The notes beneath the pieces are model-generated. The model was given only the letters and a program-made list of their open reading frames with translations, made no database searches and was not told where the DNA came from. 64,000 nt of DNA from contig NC_135246.1 in NCBI RefSeq assembly GCF_947623445.1, forward strand, positions 15,483,856-15,547,855. The letters run 5' to 3'. The position numbers were made by a program, and so were the translations under genes. Below are positions 1-12,089 of this stretch, one piece after another; the first letter of the stretch is position 1, and every line of letters begins with the position of its first letter. Source of the stretch: Clavelina lepadiformis (lineage: Eukaryota; Chordata; Ascidiacea; Aplousobranchia; Clavelinidae).

Positions 1-491
1 ATAAAATAACTGATTCATCCCTATTGTTTCTTTTATTGCGACGTAATAAGAACCGCCATCCTCGTCATTAGTAAGCAATGAATTTGTGTATTTTGCTGCT
101 TATGGCAATAACTGCTTCATGACTGCATATTGTTACAAATCCTTTCACCAGTATATTTACTGACAACTGCTCTCTGATTTAAGGCTAGCATGTTTTAGAA
201 CTTGCCCCTAACTCACACTTATATTTGATACCTTGATAGAGCACTGTTCCTAAATCCCCCGCCATCACTGCATGTGATCTGAAAAGTATTAAATTGAAGA
301 AGAGTTTGTCGTCTAAAAGAAGCAATTTGCAGGTATAATGTAACTCATTTTGCAAGTTCTTTAGCAATTTGTTGTAAAGTGCAATGCTTATGGTGTATAT
401 GCAATTTATGCATATTAATCTTGTTTTGGGTTGTTGCTTTGTGCTTGCTTATCTACTGTATCAAATATAACAAAGATCTTCTGTTTTGTAG

Positions 492-1519
492 CAATCATCG
501 CAGCTTGTTACACTGAAGGACCTGCAGAATATACAGCTTAAACGAAGACAACCTAGTCACGTTGGAGACAATGAACAACACATTCTTAAAACACCAAAAT
601 TATCTCATGTAAAACCTCATCTTTGTGGTGACATTTCGTTTTTGTCAACTTGCAAATGGTTGTGATAAGTATCTTAATGGCTTATTTATGATAACCAACA
701 ACTTATATTATTGTTACACTTCATAAAGAAACTGAAGAAAACAAATGTTGTGCGTAGTCCTGGAGGCACTCCACTAGTCAAGCGAGATCTAGAGCACACC
801 ACTGGAGATGGTTTAACTCCTGCTTTTACGCAGGCACTCAGGAAAAAATTTAAGGTTGGTGATTCCTGCATATACACACAATAGCAAGGAATAAATTGTT
901 GTATGCTCTTCATTCACGCAGTAAAAGCTGCTCTTAACTCTACTCTGTTGTGTCCAAATTTTTATGACATTAAGTAACTTTATTTCTGACAATCATTCTT
1001 AGGTTAAACCTCATTAGCTCAAGGTACATTATAACGAACATGAATGGAACAGTCAGAAGATATTTATCTTCTATTAACAAGATGTATATATTTACCAGAG
1101 CTATCATACATGTAAATAGGTTTTCATGCTTAAGTAGCAGAGTGGTGTTAACAAACTGTTAAAATATTGGCCAGTCTCGTTTTAACAAATATTTGCTGCT
1201 AATTTTCTTCATGCAATACCACAACTAGCTCATCTATTGGGGCCACTGACTTTCAATATATATATAAGAATGAGTTTTATTCTATTATTGTGATCAATTC
1301 TAATATGTTGAGCAATGATTGGCTGAGAAAAGACAGTTACATATTGGGTATCCAAAAATGATTAAGTTTACTAAGGTCTGTCAGTACTATTAATCCCTAT
1401 TGCTATTAATATTAGTAAATAATTAGTCTATTTATTGATATAACTAGTTTCATATTTGACAGGCATTTCAGGCCAATTCCCCTGTAAAAGAAGCAAGTCC
1501 AGGCTGCTGGAGGTGTTAA
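492..1519 (+). CDS. Mitochondrial fission regulator (MTFR1/MTFR2-like), 3' end of gene
   Basis: Three exons join in phase 0: 492-608, 729-854 and 1463-1519 (TAA). They encode a basic C-terminus with QLVTLKDLQNIQLKR, then VVRSPGGTPLVKRD, then TPAFTQALRKKFKAFQ and SPVKEASPGCWRC. From family knowledge, MTFR proteins end with a leucine-rich 'VLKDLNSVKLR' helix, an 'RSPGGTP' motif and an 'ALKxKFxFQ' motif, in this order. The amino part, including the coiled coil and proline-rich region, is not seen and probably lies left of the window. MTFR proteins act at the mitochondrion and promote fission. Donors GTAAAA and GTTGGT and acceptors TAG, AAG and CAG support the joins. The family call rests on short motifs, and I cannot choose between MTFR1, MTFR1L and MTFR2. 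Confidence 0.6.
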
Positions 1520-2762
1520 TGTAGACTTAAAGAAGGTACTATTACTTTCTGTCGTGACTAGCTGACTGCTCTAATGTAGTATTAATTACTTCTTATGCTT
1601 CTGCAGTTTCCTCGCCACATCATTTTACAGAAATAACATGATGTTAGATGTATCAAATAGTGCAAATATTTAATATTGTTTATATTTCACATTTGCCTTG
1701 ACTTTTAAGCCGATTTATTCTCACATCATTAATTGTTTTCATCTACTGAATGTCATTTCTTTCCAAAAACGATCAAGTAACTCGTTCTTTTATTTCTTTT
1801 CATCAGCTGGACTTTTAGCTTAACTCATTTAATAAGTTTGTTATCTTACCTTGTTATTTCTATTTTGTTTAACTTTGATGTTTACTGCAAGCTGCCACGT
1901 ATAGTGCACACTACTGCGCATGTGTTTACTTTTTATATTTTTATGCTGACCAACTGGGACTAGCATATTTGCGCATATATTATGCAGTATGGTAGGCTAT
2001 GTGGCATACTTCAAATCCAAAGTTTTCTTTGTGAAGTTAATTAATGATGTTACTCAGGATTTGGCCATATTTTGTACAATGCCATACGTTTATGTTGATT
2101 AAACCGCCAGCATTCTATTGCACAAACACAATATGAACTTTATTTGGCCATACCATGATGGTTGTTGGAGGTTTTGTTTCGTGCGGGTTATGTGCTGCCG
2201 GCCTTTATTGCAATCCTGTCATTTATTTTGTTTTGCTTTTTTACTATTTTCACTCCAAACATCAGCATTGCTACTATTACTTGCTTTTTGTCTTCTATTG
2301 TTTTGTGAATATTATTGTTTTTACTTATCTTAGTTATTTGTGGTGTATGACATGTTTGTTTAACATTCTGACATTTATGAAGCCACTTAGCTAATTTGCA
2401 GTTATACACAGAAAAAAAGCAGTAAATAAAACCTTGATATTTGAAGAAATGTCATTGGCAATATGCATGAAATGACAGCTGCTGCGTTTTGACAATAAAA
2501 GTAAACAGATTTTCTATGCTTTGTTCCATTTTTGGGCCATTTTGCTATAAATTGATTCGCATTGATTAATTTAGTAAAAAATATACTAGGCACAGCATAC
2601 AAGAAATTAGCTAACCAAAAGTGAGGGGCTAGTGCTATTACAAGTAGACTTCATAACAAAGAAAACTTTTCAAGTTTTCAGTAAGCACACTGAACTAGAC
2701 CTTTTCTGAAGTAGTTGGCAAAGCATTGATCGCCAAGCATGTTGGTTATATGTCGTAACGTC
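1520..2762. other. Intergenic stretch, no gene recognised
   Basis: The stretch is AT-rich, with only short scattered open frames of low-complexity hydrophobic composition. No splice-consistent exon or repeat family was recognised. It presumably holds the 3' UTR of the MTFR-like gene at its left end. Confidence 0.5.
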
Positions 2763-3189
2763 CAGAGGTGGACAGTCGGTACTTTAAAAGCAACGTTGGT
2801 AACGGTACCGGTATTTGGTAAAAATTATACTGACGGTTCCGGTATTCGGGACTATTTTAATAATGTAGTTCGGTACCGGTACTTTTTGTGTAAAAGATAC
2901 TGCCGCAAGTGCAATGTTTGCCGCTATTATGCTCCCGGTAAAGGTTATTCCAGGTCAAAACATATGTGACGTTACTCGTTTGAAACTTTACTTGTCATTT
3001 CTGGATTAATAAAGATCAACAGATGCTAAAATTGGTATTAAGGATTAATTAACATGTATTTTTAAAAACTTAATTGTGAAAATTTTGAAATAATCACGTG
3101 AAAAGTACCGAGTACCGGGACCGACGGAAATTTCTTGAAAAAAGTAATTCGGTACTAGGCTATAGTAGCGCCGTACTGCCCACCTACTG
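2763..3189. mobile_element. Non-autonomous hAT-like element rich in GGTACCGGTA
   Basis: The left end CAGAGGTGGACAGTCGGTAC pairs with the inverted right end CAGTAGGTGGGCAGTACGGC. GTAACGTC lies directly left of the element (2755-2762) and recurs at 3194-3201, four bases beyond the apparent right end. The interior holds repeated GGTACCGGTA-type blocks near both ends and no transposase. CAG...CTG ends with a roughly 8-bp duplication are the hAT signature. The exact right boundary is uncertain (3189 or 3193). Confidence 0.7.
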
Positions 3190-3504
3190 TATGGTAACGT
3201 CATAAGCAAACGCGTCATACAAGTGGTAAATTTGCAAAAGAACTTCTGGCAAAAATTGCTTTGCTTGTAGATATAATTGAAGCGAGCACTAGAAAGGGCG
3301 TTTGTTTGCCGAAAAAAAACTTCATGTGATTTTCATCACAATTCGTGTTTCAAAATAGTGGTCGCTTTATTAGACGTAGGCTTACTTCGTAGACTAGAGT
3401 CTCCCAGACGCTCTTTACAGACGTTTCTCCACACCAAATAAAAATAACCTGTTAACTAGTCACGATATGAACTGTTTTGTAACAAAAAATGTTCTATATA
3501 CAAG

Positions 3505-4237
3505 TAGGCATACCATATTTTTGTGATTGAAAAGTGGGACGCTTCAGAACAACGAACCCTATCAGATAAATGTGGTTCATATTTTACTAGGAGTATGCAA
3601 CTATTTTGGATTCGTATCGTCAGGGACAACTAAAGTAGTAAGACACCAAGAAAAACTAAAATAATTCATTTTACTAAGAAACAAAACAATGTTCAAGCAT
3701 TTGTAAATTTACATAATCGTCCAATCATACTTTTCTGTAGAAAATACTTTCTTCAAGAAGTCTTTATTCGACTTTATTTTCTCATACAAATCACAGCAGG
3801 AAAAGTCAGTGTTAATTTTGCAGGTGGTAAGGGCTTTCACATTCAAATGGTTTTTGCAGAAGGAAATGCAAACAAGTACCGGAACGAGATAAGTTCTTGC
3901 CATAACCTAACTGCAAAAAGATCACCTTCTACTAGCCTACTATTACTGAACTAGCGAATGCGCTAACAATAAACTCACTACTGGACCAATTACCCGTTAC
4001 AATGACGTAACAATTACTTTCACATTTAACACCACGAAACAAGAACACGCATCGAGCATCACTCTTCAGCAAGTTGGCTAAGCAGACCTATCACAGCATG
4101 CTAATATTCGTGTAGTGTGGGGCAATGTTGGCTGACTAAATGCCAAAGCGGGACTTTGGGTTGACTGAGCGGGACGCCGAGACAAAGCCTTAAAAAGAGG
4201 GACTTTCCCGGCTAAAACGGGACGTATGGTAAGCCTA
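3505..4237. mobile_element. Non-autonomous hAT-like element with target duplication TATACAAG
   Basis: The ends TAGGCATACCAT and (inverted) TAGGCTTACCAT are flanked by identical 8-bp repeats TATACAAG at 3497-3504 and 4238-4245. The right half carries several GGGAC motifs leading to the terminal ACGGGACGTATGGTAAGCCTA. A 64-codon minus-strand ORF inside (3709-3903) has no recognisable similarity. The 8-bp duplication fits hAT; the TAGG rather than CAGG terminus is slightly atypical. Confidence 0.65.
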
Positions 4238-4408
4238 TATACAAGCAAACAAGTACACCACAGCGTAAACATTGCAGGAGAGAATATGGGAACGAATTTG
4301 ACATGTGGAAGTACAAATTCGGATCTTTTGGCAAACCACAAAAGAAAAAGGATTATATAATCCGTATCTAGGTTTGCAAAAAATCACATCCAATCTGATT
4401 GTCTGATC

Positions 4409-4560
4409 TGTAGCCGAGCGGACAAAGCTCGTGAGGTGGGGTTCGCAATAATGAGTGCTTCGTGTTCGATACCCAGTGGCGCTAACATTCTAACGCCCAA
4501 GGGCAAGGCATTAAGGAAGCTTGCTCCTGTTCAGGTTAACAGTTCTAAATTCGGGCAATA
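4409..4560 (+). repeat. tRNA-derived SINE copy
   Basis: The start has an A-box-like TAGCCGAGCGG and a B-box-like GTGTTCGATACC about 55 bases later, so the head is a tRNA-like RNA polymerase III promoter. The body, CCCAAGGGCAAGGCATTAA then GCTTGCTCCTGTTCAG, is shared with copies near 18251 (+) and 60375 (-). A tRNA head with a shared unrelated body is the definition of a SINE. The 3' boundary is not clear and could extend to about 4640. Confidence 0.6.
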
Positions 4561-5478
4561 CGATATAAAAAATCTGTGGCAATCTGAACTTGTACAAAGT
4601 TTAACTCGATATCCGGAACTCGAGCGATGAGGAATCATCGCCAGGTTTTAATTTGTGCAAAAACCTTCTTCAGTCCGAGGATAAAGATTATCATCAAACC
4701 ATACCATTCGGATCCAAAATTATTTTACAAATGGATGGAGGACTGGACTAAGGTAATCTGGTTTCTGTAAAAAATACTGTTGTGATTCATTTGTATTTCA
4801 CCATTTTGGCGTTAACTTAATAGCAACACTGAAGTGAATTGATCTCGCTTACAGTTCACCTCATTTCATCTTTGACCACAGTTCACGCTGTTAGAAATCG
4901 TTTTAGGTGTTTCCCCAACGCATTTAAAATTTACTTCATAAAATCTTCAACCACTTATTCGTGAAGGTCAAATACGGAAACGTTTTGTTAGAACTTTGTT
5001 AGACACTTTTTCATCTCCAAAACGATTTTTCATTAAAAAAACGAACATTTTTTCATTGGAAAATGAAACCTTCGAGACTATTTTCAAATAAATTATCCCA
5101 TATTTCATAGCAGTCAATTTCTTTATTTTACTTTACGCGATATGAAAAGATTTTCGTTTGGTCCTTGCAGGACGAATGGTGTGGTGCCAAAACCTGTTCT
5201 CTTATTTTTGAGTTAGTAGCATATTCTAACAGTGGCAAGAAACAAGTCAGACAGTTGAATAGTTAACGTAAAAACAGCAGATTTGGAACAGTGGAACATT
5301 ACATGTTGCAATTGTCTACAAATGTGACAAAATTTGAACGTTTTTGCCTGCGAAAAATTCGAACCCAACGTTTTACGTTGGGTTGATTTAAAGTGATAGT
5401 ATTTGAACAGTGGGATGTCAACTTTTTACAGTATTTGCAAATGTATGTTTTAACAGATCATTGGAAATAGAATTTAAA
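4561..5478. other. Upstream region of the HACD gene
   Basis: AT-rich, with no recognised coding sequence. It should contain the HACD promoter and 5' UTR; no TATA box or other element stands out. An imperfect small repeat, CCCAACGTTTTACGTTGGG (5364-5382), forms a hairpin. Confidence 0.4.
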
Positions 5479-7871
5479 ATGTCATCTAATGCTAAAAAAA
5501 CTAACCCAGTGGCCCAAGCTTGGTTAATCTTGTATAATGTTGCAATGACTGCAGGGTAAGTGAAATATTATACAAACAGAGTTTTACCCACACTCAATAC
5601 AAAAGGAGCATTTCTCTCTCTCTCTCTCTATGGCATATATTATGGCTGCTATTGATTATTGCTTCTTCGGCTTATCTTATAACCCAATTGCATTTGTATG
5701 TTGTGATGTTGGACTTCTTTCAAACTTTAATTGCTTGTCAATGTTAATGAAATTTCGTTAGTTGGCGTCGTTTACTGATACTTTTATGTTTTTGTTGTAA
5801 TGTTTTCATTAATTAACTCGAATACCAATAACTAGTATGAAGCAGTTTACTAGTTAATAGTAAATTGTCTAATGAATGTTTCGATTTACGCAATTTGTAT
5901 GCATTTGAACGTATGCATTGTGTATTGAATAAAACATACATGTGTGAATGCATTGTTTTGGCTTCTAAGGTTTGTTTTAAATGTGCATGTCAATTTTGAA
6001 ATTTAGTTTTGTTGAGGTGTTTGTTTTACATCGATTACAGCTGCAGTACTCTGTTTGATCAAATGGTGTCTAGCTCGAATAGTTACATATACTTGACATT
6101 TAATGCAGGTGGTCTGTCATTGGTATTGGAATTGTCAATCATTTCATTAAACATGGTACAAACAAGGGGTTATATCATCAAGTGGAAAGACAGCTTTTGT
6201 TCTTTCAAACTTCTGCTATATTGGAGGTAGAATGCCACAGTGCATTGCAATATTTTTTATTTATTAAAATTTTCTCTTATTTCAATTAAAAACTTTTTCT
6301 GCAGATCTTGCATGCTATTGTGGGGTTAGTAAGATCAAATGCCATCTTCACTTTTCTGCAAGTCTTTTCAAGAGTCGGTATCGTATGGGCAGTTATTTGG
6401 CCTGTAGTGGAGGTAACATACACGCTGATAGACTTAGCATATTGCAATTTGTATTTTCCTATGTAGATTCTTTGCCCTTTATGGCATAAATTATATTTGT
6501 ATGATGTGATCCCACAGGCCGATACATGAGAATATACAGTTAGAATGTATTTAACATTTAGGTTCAAGATAACATTGGTGTTCCAATGCTGCTTATTGCT
6601 TGGACTATTACTGAGATCATTCGATATTTGTTCTACACGTTCATTCTTTTAGGAATCACACCCAGGTTTATTCTTTGGTTGAGGTAGATGCCCTTCTATT
6701 TTTTGGTACATTGAAAGTTTGCGTTATTACTTGTTATGTACAGTATTGCTTAAACTTTCTTATATTTTTAGGCATTGAATAAACTGAACAATTTAGCTTT
6801 AAGTTTCTATTATAATTTGCAAAAAATGCATTCCTTTCATTCCCTGGGATGTGAGGTTTTTACCTTAACATTATGTTGTCGCAATATTTTTTGCTGACGA
6901 AACCTTTCCGGGATTGATTTAAAAAATTAATTTTCAAAGTTATTTCTGTTGAAACTTTGCAGATATACTCTTTTCATCATCCTTTATCCCCTTGGAGTAA
7001 CGGTAGGGACAGAATTTTTAATTTCTATCATTGATAATTTTAATTTAACGGCTTGGTATTGCTGACTTTCGTGTTAATATCTTAAAAGCAATTAAGCTAG
7101 ATTTACGAATCCTCCTTATTCATATATAACTTGGAGCCTACACTTAATGTTTTTAATAGGGTGAAACGTTGACAATTTACAACAGCTTGGAACCAGTCCG
7201 CGAAAGTGGATTGTATTCAATCAGACTACCTAATGTGTTTAACTTTGCTGTGGATTATCATATTGTTTTAATGTGCACCTTTCCTATCTACCTAATATGT
7301 AAGTTGTAACTTACGCATTGAATATTTGAAATAGCATTATAATCAGAGTTGCCATTGGTCTCAACTCAAAAATAAGCACGACTAGGAAGCGAAAGATGAA
7401 TACCACCTTAAACAGTGCACAACAAGAGAAAGCAACCAATGTTCCTCAAAAATGTTCTTAATTTTGGTATCTCTGTGATACAAAATGGTATACTGAAGGT
7501 GTCAAAATGCCCAAAATACGAACCTCTGCCCTAAAAATAAGAACGAAAATAAGGAAGCAAGTGAAAATAAGGACATTTCTTAGAAAAAAAAGGACAATCA
7601 TACTTTCTAAGACACGTACCTTTAAAATAAGGACGGTATGGCAACCCTGATTATAATAGAAACTTTTCAATGATGATTGATTTTTTCATATATATGTCTA
7701 ACATTGTACCCAGTATTAACGCAACTTACTCAAAGCATAACTCTCAGTGTTAATTGTAAATAATATTTAATTTGCTTTCGAACAGTTTTCCCCCAGCTTT
7801 ATTGCCACATGTTCGCCCAGAGAAAGAAGGCACTCAAGGGTGATTCTTCAAGTGAAAAGAAAAGCAATTGA
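5479..7871 (+). CDS. HACD2: Very-long-chain 3-hydroxyacyl-CoA dehydratase (HACD1/2)
   Basis: Exons 5479-5555, 6109-6226, 6305-6412, 6562-6683, 6963-7002, 7160-7298 and 7786-7871 give 229 aa. The protein is the third enzyme of the ER fatty-acid elongation cycle and dehydrates 3-hydroxyacyl-CoA to trans-2-enoyl-CoA. It is polytopic. Diagnostic stretches are LILYNVAMTAGWSVIG near the start, then HAIVGLVRSN, TEIIRYLFYTF, and YTLFIILYPLGVTGETLTIY. That last stretch holds the catalytic Tyr and Glu (Y-P-L-G-V-T-G-E) of the PTPLA/Phs1 family. LPNVFNFAVDYH and FPQLYCHMFAQRKKAL close it. The short amino end matches HACD2 or HACD1 but does not separate them. All exon phases agree. A hAT MITE sits in intron 6. 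Confidence 0.93.
5614..5628. repeat. Short TC microsatellite in HACD intron 1
   Basis: An uninterrupted TC dinucleotide run of about seven units. Confidence 0.8.
7344..7649. mobile_element. hAT MITE in HACD intron 6, target duplication ATTATAAT
   Basis: The ends CAGAGTTGCCATTGGTC and (inverted) CAGGGTTGCCATACCGTCC are flanked by identical ATTATAAT at 7336-7343 and 7650-7657. It is 306 bp with no coding capacity. The perfect 8-bp duplication and CAG ends fit a non-autonomous hAT element. Confidence 0.85.
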
Positions 7872-8213
7872 GCAATTTTAATTCATCTGATTGGAAAGTA
7901 GGCTTTTAACATTTGACAACTGCACCTTCATAATTGTGATTTCTACAATGCTGCAAATTTGCTTGAAGTTGAAAAAGATTTGTGCTACAAGCATAGTTAT
8001 TTATGCAATTCTTTTTAAACAAATCATGCGTTATGTGAAATAAGTGAAGCGTTGTAACTTAAATACTGTGTGCAAAGAATGCGTTGTTACGACATGAGTT
8101 TTTGTTAATTTCTTACGAGTCATGTTAATAATACTGAACTTTAAGTATGTTAAGACAGCTGACTTCACCAATTGCAGGAAAAGATGTGATTTTGATGTGT
8201 TATCATCTGCTTC

Positions 8214-8219
8214 AATAAA
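8214..8219 (+). terminator. Polyadenylation signal AATAAA of HACD
   Basis: AATAAA lies about 345 bases after the HACD stop and is the first canonical signal on this strand. Confidence 0.6.
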
Positions 8220-8334
8220 AATTTAATGCACTGTTGATTTTACACCAATATATAAAACGTTTGCTTTGAATGGCAGTAAACAGCACTATATGCTACGCCT
8301 GGGATATGTTTTTGTTTGGGGAAAGATACGTGTT

Positions 8335-8340
8335 TTTATT
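8335..8340 (-). terminator. Polyadenylation signal of FOXRED2
   Basis: TTTATT on the plus strand reads AATAAA on the minus strand, about 235 bases beyond the FOXRED2 stop. It is only about 115 bases from the HACD signal, so the two convergent genes have closely spaced 3' ends. Confidence 0.55.
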
Positions 8341-8573
8341 TTTCTCAACAATATTTCAAAATATACGTAATTCCAGCTGTTACTGCAGAAAGTACAAACA
8401 TTAAATTAAACTGAGCAAAAATTTTGACAAAAACATACAAAAGTAAGCTACACCAATTTTTAAATTTTGATCTTCAATTTTGCGGCCTCACACGTTCATG
8501 CCCACTTTAAAAAAACCAAGTTAGCGGAAGATTCCTGAACTGAACCTCAAATTATCAAATACGCAATATCGAT

Positions 8574-11500
8574 CTACCCGTCTGAAGGGAACACACGGAG
8601 TGGAAGAAAATGCGGCGGCATCTTATCCAGATGAGCCCTCAGAGAGGGATTCGTGGCCACCAACTGTGACGAAGGTTGTTTCACTTGTGGGCGACAACCC
8701 AACGGCAGGGACGTGGTGGTCAGGGCAAGCATAAAGCATTGCTCGGCGAAGAAAAAACGTAAATCTTGTCCGGTGTTCATTTCTATAAAACGCCTAACTC
8801 CGAGGATGTGAGTTTCGTGTCCATCAAACTTGGTCGTGAAGTCCTCCAGTACGTGGTGGATCCGATCCGGAACTGGGAGGATCCACTTTTTGGGCCTTGT
8901 GACTTGGTCTGCTATCGTTATTCGCCGATCGTAGTGATACAAAATAGGATGAAGGAAATTGCTCCTGTGAGCTTCTGATGGAATAGATGTAACCCTTTCC
9001 TCGTTAAACGGATCTTTTCCGGGACCGGAGAAATTTTTACCATACTCAAGAGCGATCATCATAAAAGCATGATCTGCTTCATGTCCAGAAGTTGTTTTGA
9101 TTTTGGGAGCAAGTGAACAAGGAAACGCTTCCAAATATGTCGCCTCAGTTTTGTTTTTGTTATAAAGCACAACATCACACAACACTCCAAACATTTGATA
9201 AATATCCGACCCCTGTGTATAACATATATGTATCTTATAACCAAAGTTTTTCTGTGTGTTTATTTACAAGTGTTATTTGCAGTAGCTCATTATGCCATAA
9301 GAAGTGGAAAGTAAAAAAATTCCAGTACGGAATTTTTGTTGTCTTTACAGTCATCGTATTAACACTGCTGACAGTACTGCTGTACACTACATGTCTAACC
9401 TCGCTCATTCGTTTAATGATGTGTGGTGTCAGATCTTGAAGGTTAGTAAAATGTACGTGGGGCCACTTTATCCCGTGGTTTACCCATTCCAGAATCCGGT
9501 GCAGCGTGCGTGCTGTATATCTGTAGCCATGGATGAATGCACCAGCTGATTTCCTCAGGTCCAAAGAGTGGGTGTTGGTACCTAGAAACCCATTTTTAAA
9601 ACCTTTCAGGCATTTTCTTAAATGGTGTGACGGACAGCTTGTAAACTAGGTCAGCTACGATACCGGCAAAATACAAGTTTGGATAATCGGTTGATCCATA
9701 GAAATGGGATATTTTAGGATATTTTTTTCGCCTTCCTTTCCCTGCTCTGCTAATTGTAAAATTTGGATGAAAGATCGAGTCGTCAAAGTTGAAACCGAGG
9801 CACCGAATTATGCGGTCATATCCTTCTCTTGTTGCGTCATTATCCAAATCTAACAGTAGAAAAGCATTAAAAATTGTTTATCTTTGTTGTACTAAAATCT
9901 TTTTACAGAGGGTTACGATCCCCCCCCCACCTTACAAGAGTTATTTTACCAGAGTTTTCTTTTACACAAACCTTCAAGATTTTTTCCACCGGGTATGATA
10001 TCGGCATCACCCGGTTGGTCAATATAAAGTCTTCCGTCTAAATCACTTCGTCGAACAGGTAGGTCTTCTACATCACCTGTTAAATGAAAAGTCCCGTTTT
10101 AGGAACATCCGTTGCGTACACATTCGCTATATGTTTGTATGCAGTCATATACGAGTAAAAACCTGATGTATAATAAAAAATGATGAAAGAACAAATGCGC
10201 AGTTACACGTAATTCGAAATCGCATATATGTTGCAGATATAGACAGTTGTATGAAGTAGAGTAGGCCTATGTTGATTTTGCAAATATGGTAGAAATTTTA
10301 GCGTTTAATTGTTTACAAAACAAATCTGATTTTCGTTGCAAGCTTATACCTTCGAAAATACCATCAAGTGACTTGAGTTGATAAGTGTCCAGCAAACCGT
10401 TATTCACTGCCCTTAGATCACCTACATAATGCGTTGCCCACGCCAACTTAACTCGCGACCTGGCCAGCATGTGAATAACATTCGTCGATGGCATTATGTG
10501 CTGGGCAACTTCAAACGCTGAGTTCCCTCTTCCAAGTATAAGGACGCTCTGACCTTCATATTCATCGAGATCGAGCGAGAGATCTTCGTATCCCTGCACC
10601 AGTTCAGAACCTGAAAATAGTTTTTTGAAGTAAAATCAAAAAATCAAAAAACGTTTCTTTTTTTGTAATTTATTAGCCTACAATTTCTGTTTGTTTTATT
10701 TCTTATTAACTCATTTTACAGATTAAGACTAAAAATATCTTTATGAAGTACGTAGCTTAAAGCGCCAGTGTGAGGTTACATTTCACAACACCGTGCAAAC
10801 GAAATAGTTAGCAATGATGGCATATAAATCTAAATTTCTTATCTGGAATGGTTCCATTTCGCGTTCGTCACGGTGCTGAGAATATATTTGAAGGCTGTGC
10901 AATGTGTCTTACTACGACAAGCCCAGAACTATTTTTCTGGTAAGCGTCCCGTAGTCAAATCAGTTACCTTCAAATTTAGGAATGTTTGGCTTTGAAATTC
11001 CAGTTGCAATTATCAAGTATTTGCAAATGTACTGGTTGCTCAACTGGTCCGACATGTGAAACAAGGTACCGTTGGATATCTTTTTAATCCCACCAACAGC
11101 CGTGTTGTACTGTACGTTAAGTTTGAGTTTTGTAGCGAAGTCGTTAAGATACTTGACAAGAACGTCTGCATCGGGAAAAAATTCCTAAAACATCAAGGCA
11201 ATTTAGCTATTACAAAAACAATAAAACTTGTAAGAATGTAACAACAAAACATGTGGCAATATTCGCTGCAATATAAGATAAGACAACTTGCAAACATATT
11301 TAGGATGTCTAGTCAAGAAAAGGTAGTTCGTGCTTACTTTGGAATATTTTGTAAACTTCAGAGATTCATCATCACTGATCAAAGAATTCCAATCGTGCCT
11401 TAAATTAAATTCTTTGTTGGTTTTTCCAGTAAATCTTTTATTTATGCTGATCAGCTTGCGGTGAATCGGGTATTTCTTGTAAAACGTTCCTGCACTTGAC

Positions 11501-11797
11501 CCTAAATTCAAACAATGAAAAATATTTCTATTAAGTAACAGTTTTTGAGTAATTTGATGAACATAATTAAGTAACTAGTAGACCATGATGAATAATAATT
11601 AAAGAGCATAGGTTACCTTTCTCGTAAATGACGTAATCCCTTGACGCTCGTTCAAGAAAGTAACCCATTTGCAAGCCAGCGGGCCCAGCACCAATCACGC
11701 AATACTCGTGATTCTTCGTGTTTACTGTGCCGTCGCTTAGGCTGCCATTACACGCCAAGATGTAGCACAACATACTTATGAGATGTGCTATGTACAT
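8574..11797 (-). CDS. FOXRED2: FAD-dependent oxidoreductase domain protein 2 (ERFAD)
   Basis: Eight exons in transcript order: 11797-11617, 11501-11338, 11184-10968, 10610-10350, 10076-9972, 9849-9664, 9581-9400 and 9212-8574. They give 644 aa, close to vertebrate FOXRED2. Motifs in order: signal peptide ([18 protein letters not shown]), FAD site [59 protein letters not shown], the second dinucleotide site [64 protein letters not shown] and [22 protein letters not shown]2 is an ER-lumen flavoprotein that helps ER-associated degradation, binding OS-9/SEL1L and ERdj5. An ATG 39 nt upstream (11836) would add 13 residues before the signal peptide. The C-terminus (LRVFPSDG) lacks a KDEL-type retrieval signal, so the end may be incomplete. 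Confidence 0.93.
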
Positions 11798-12089
11798 TTT
11801 TTCACCAGACATGTCTAACAATAAAACGTTGTCCATTCGTATAAGAAAGAAATAAGTTATGATTTCGCTGTGTTCATGCAAATAAGCTATTGTAAAGAAA
11901 CAATGAAAATCGCTTTTGCTAAGGAAATTTCGAAATGAAACTCAATGTTCTTCCTTCTTTCACTATTAGTCCATTATTACAGTGGTAGAGGCAAAAACTT
12001 TTGCTAAACTTCCCGGAGGTCATTTTGAAGATCATATAGCTTAGCTTATATGGATTCAGTTACCTTTACTTCTAGTCTTAAACTAACAC

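Noticed and set aside
2739-2969. 76-codon ORF on the plus strand
   Set aside because: It is translated from the GGTACCGGTA-rich hAT element and has no protein-like features.
3709-3903. 64-codon minus ORF with a hydrophobic start (MARTYLVPVLVCISF) and several cysteines, like a small secreted peptide
   Set aside because: It lies wholly inside the hAT element 3505-4237, shows no family similarity and has no transcript support.
4436-4630. 64-codon ORF on the plus strand
   Set aside because: It overlaps the tRNA-derived SINE at 4409-4560.
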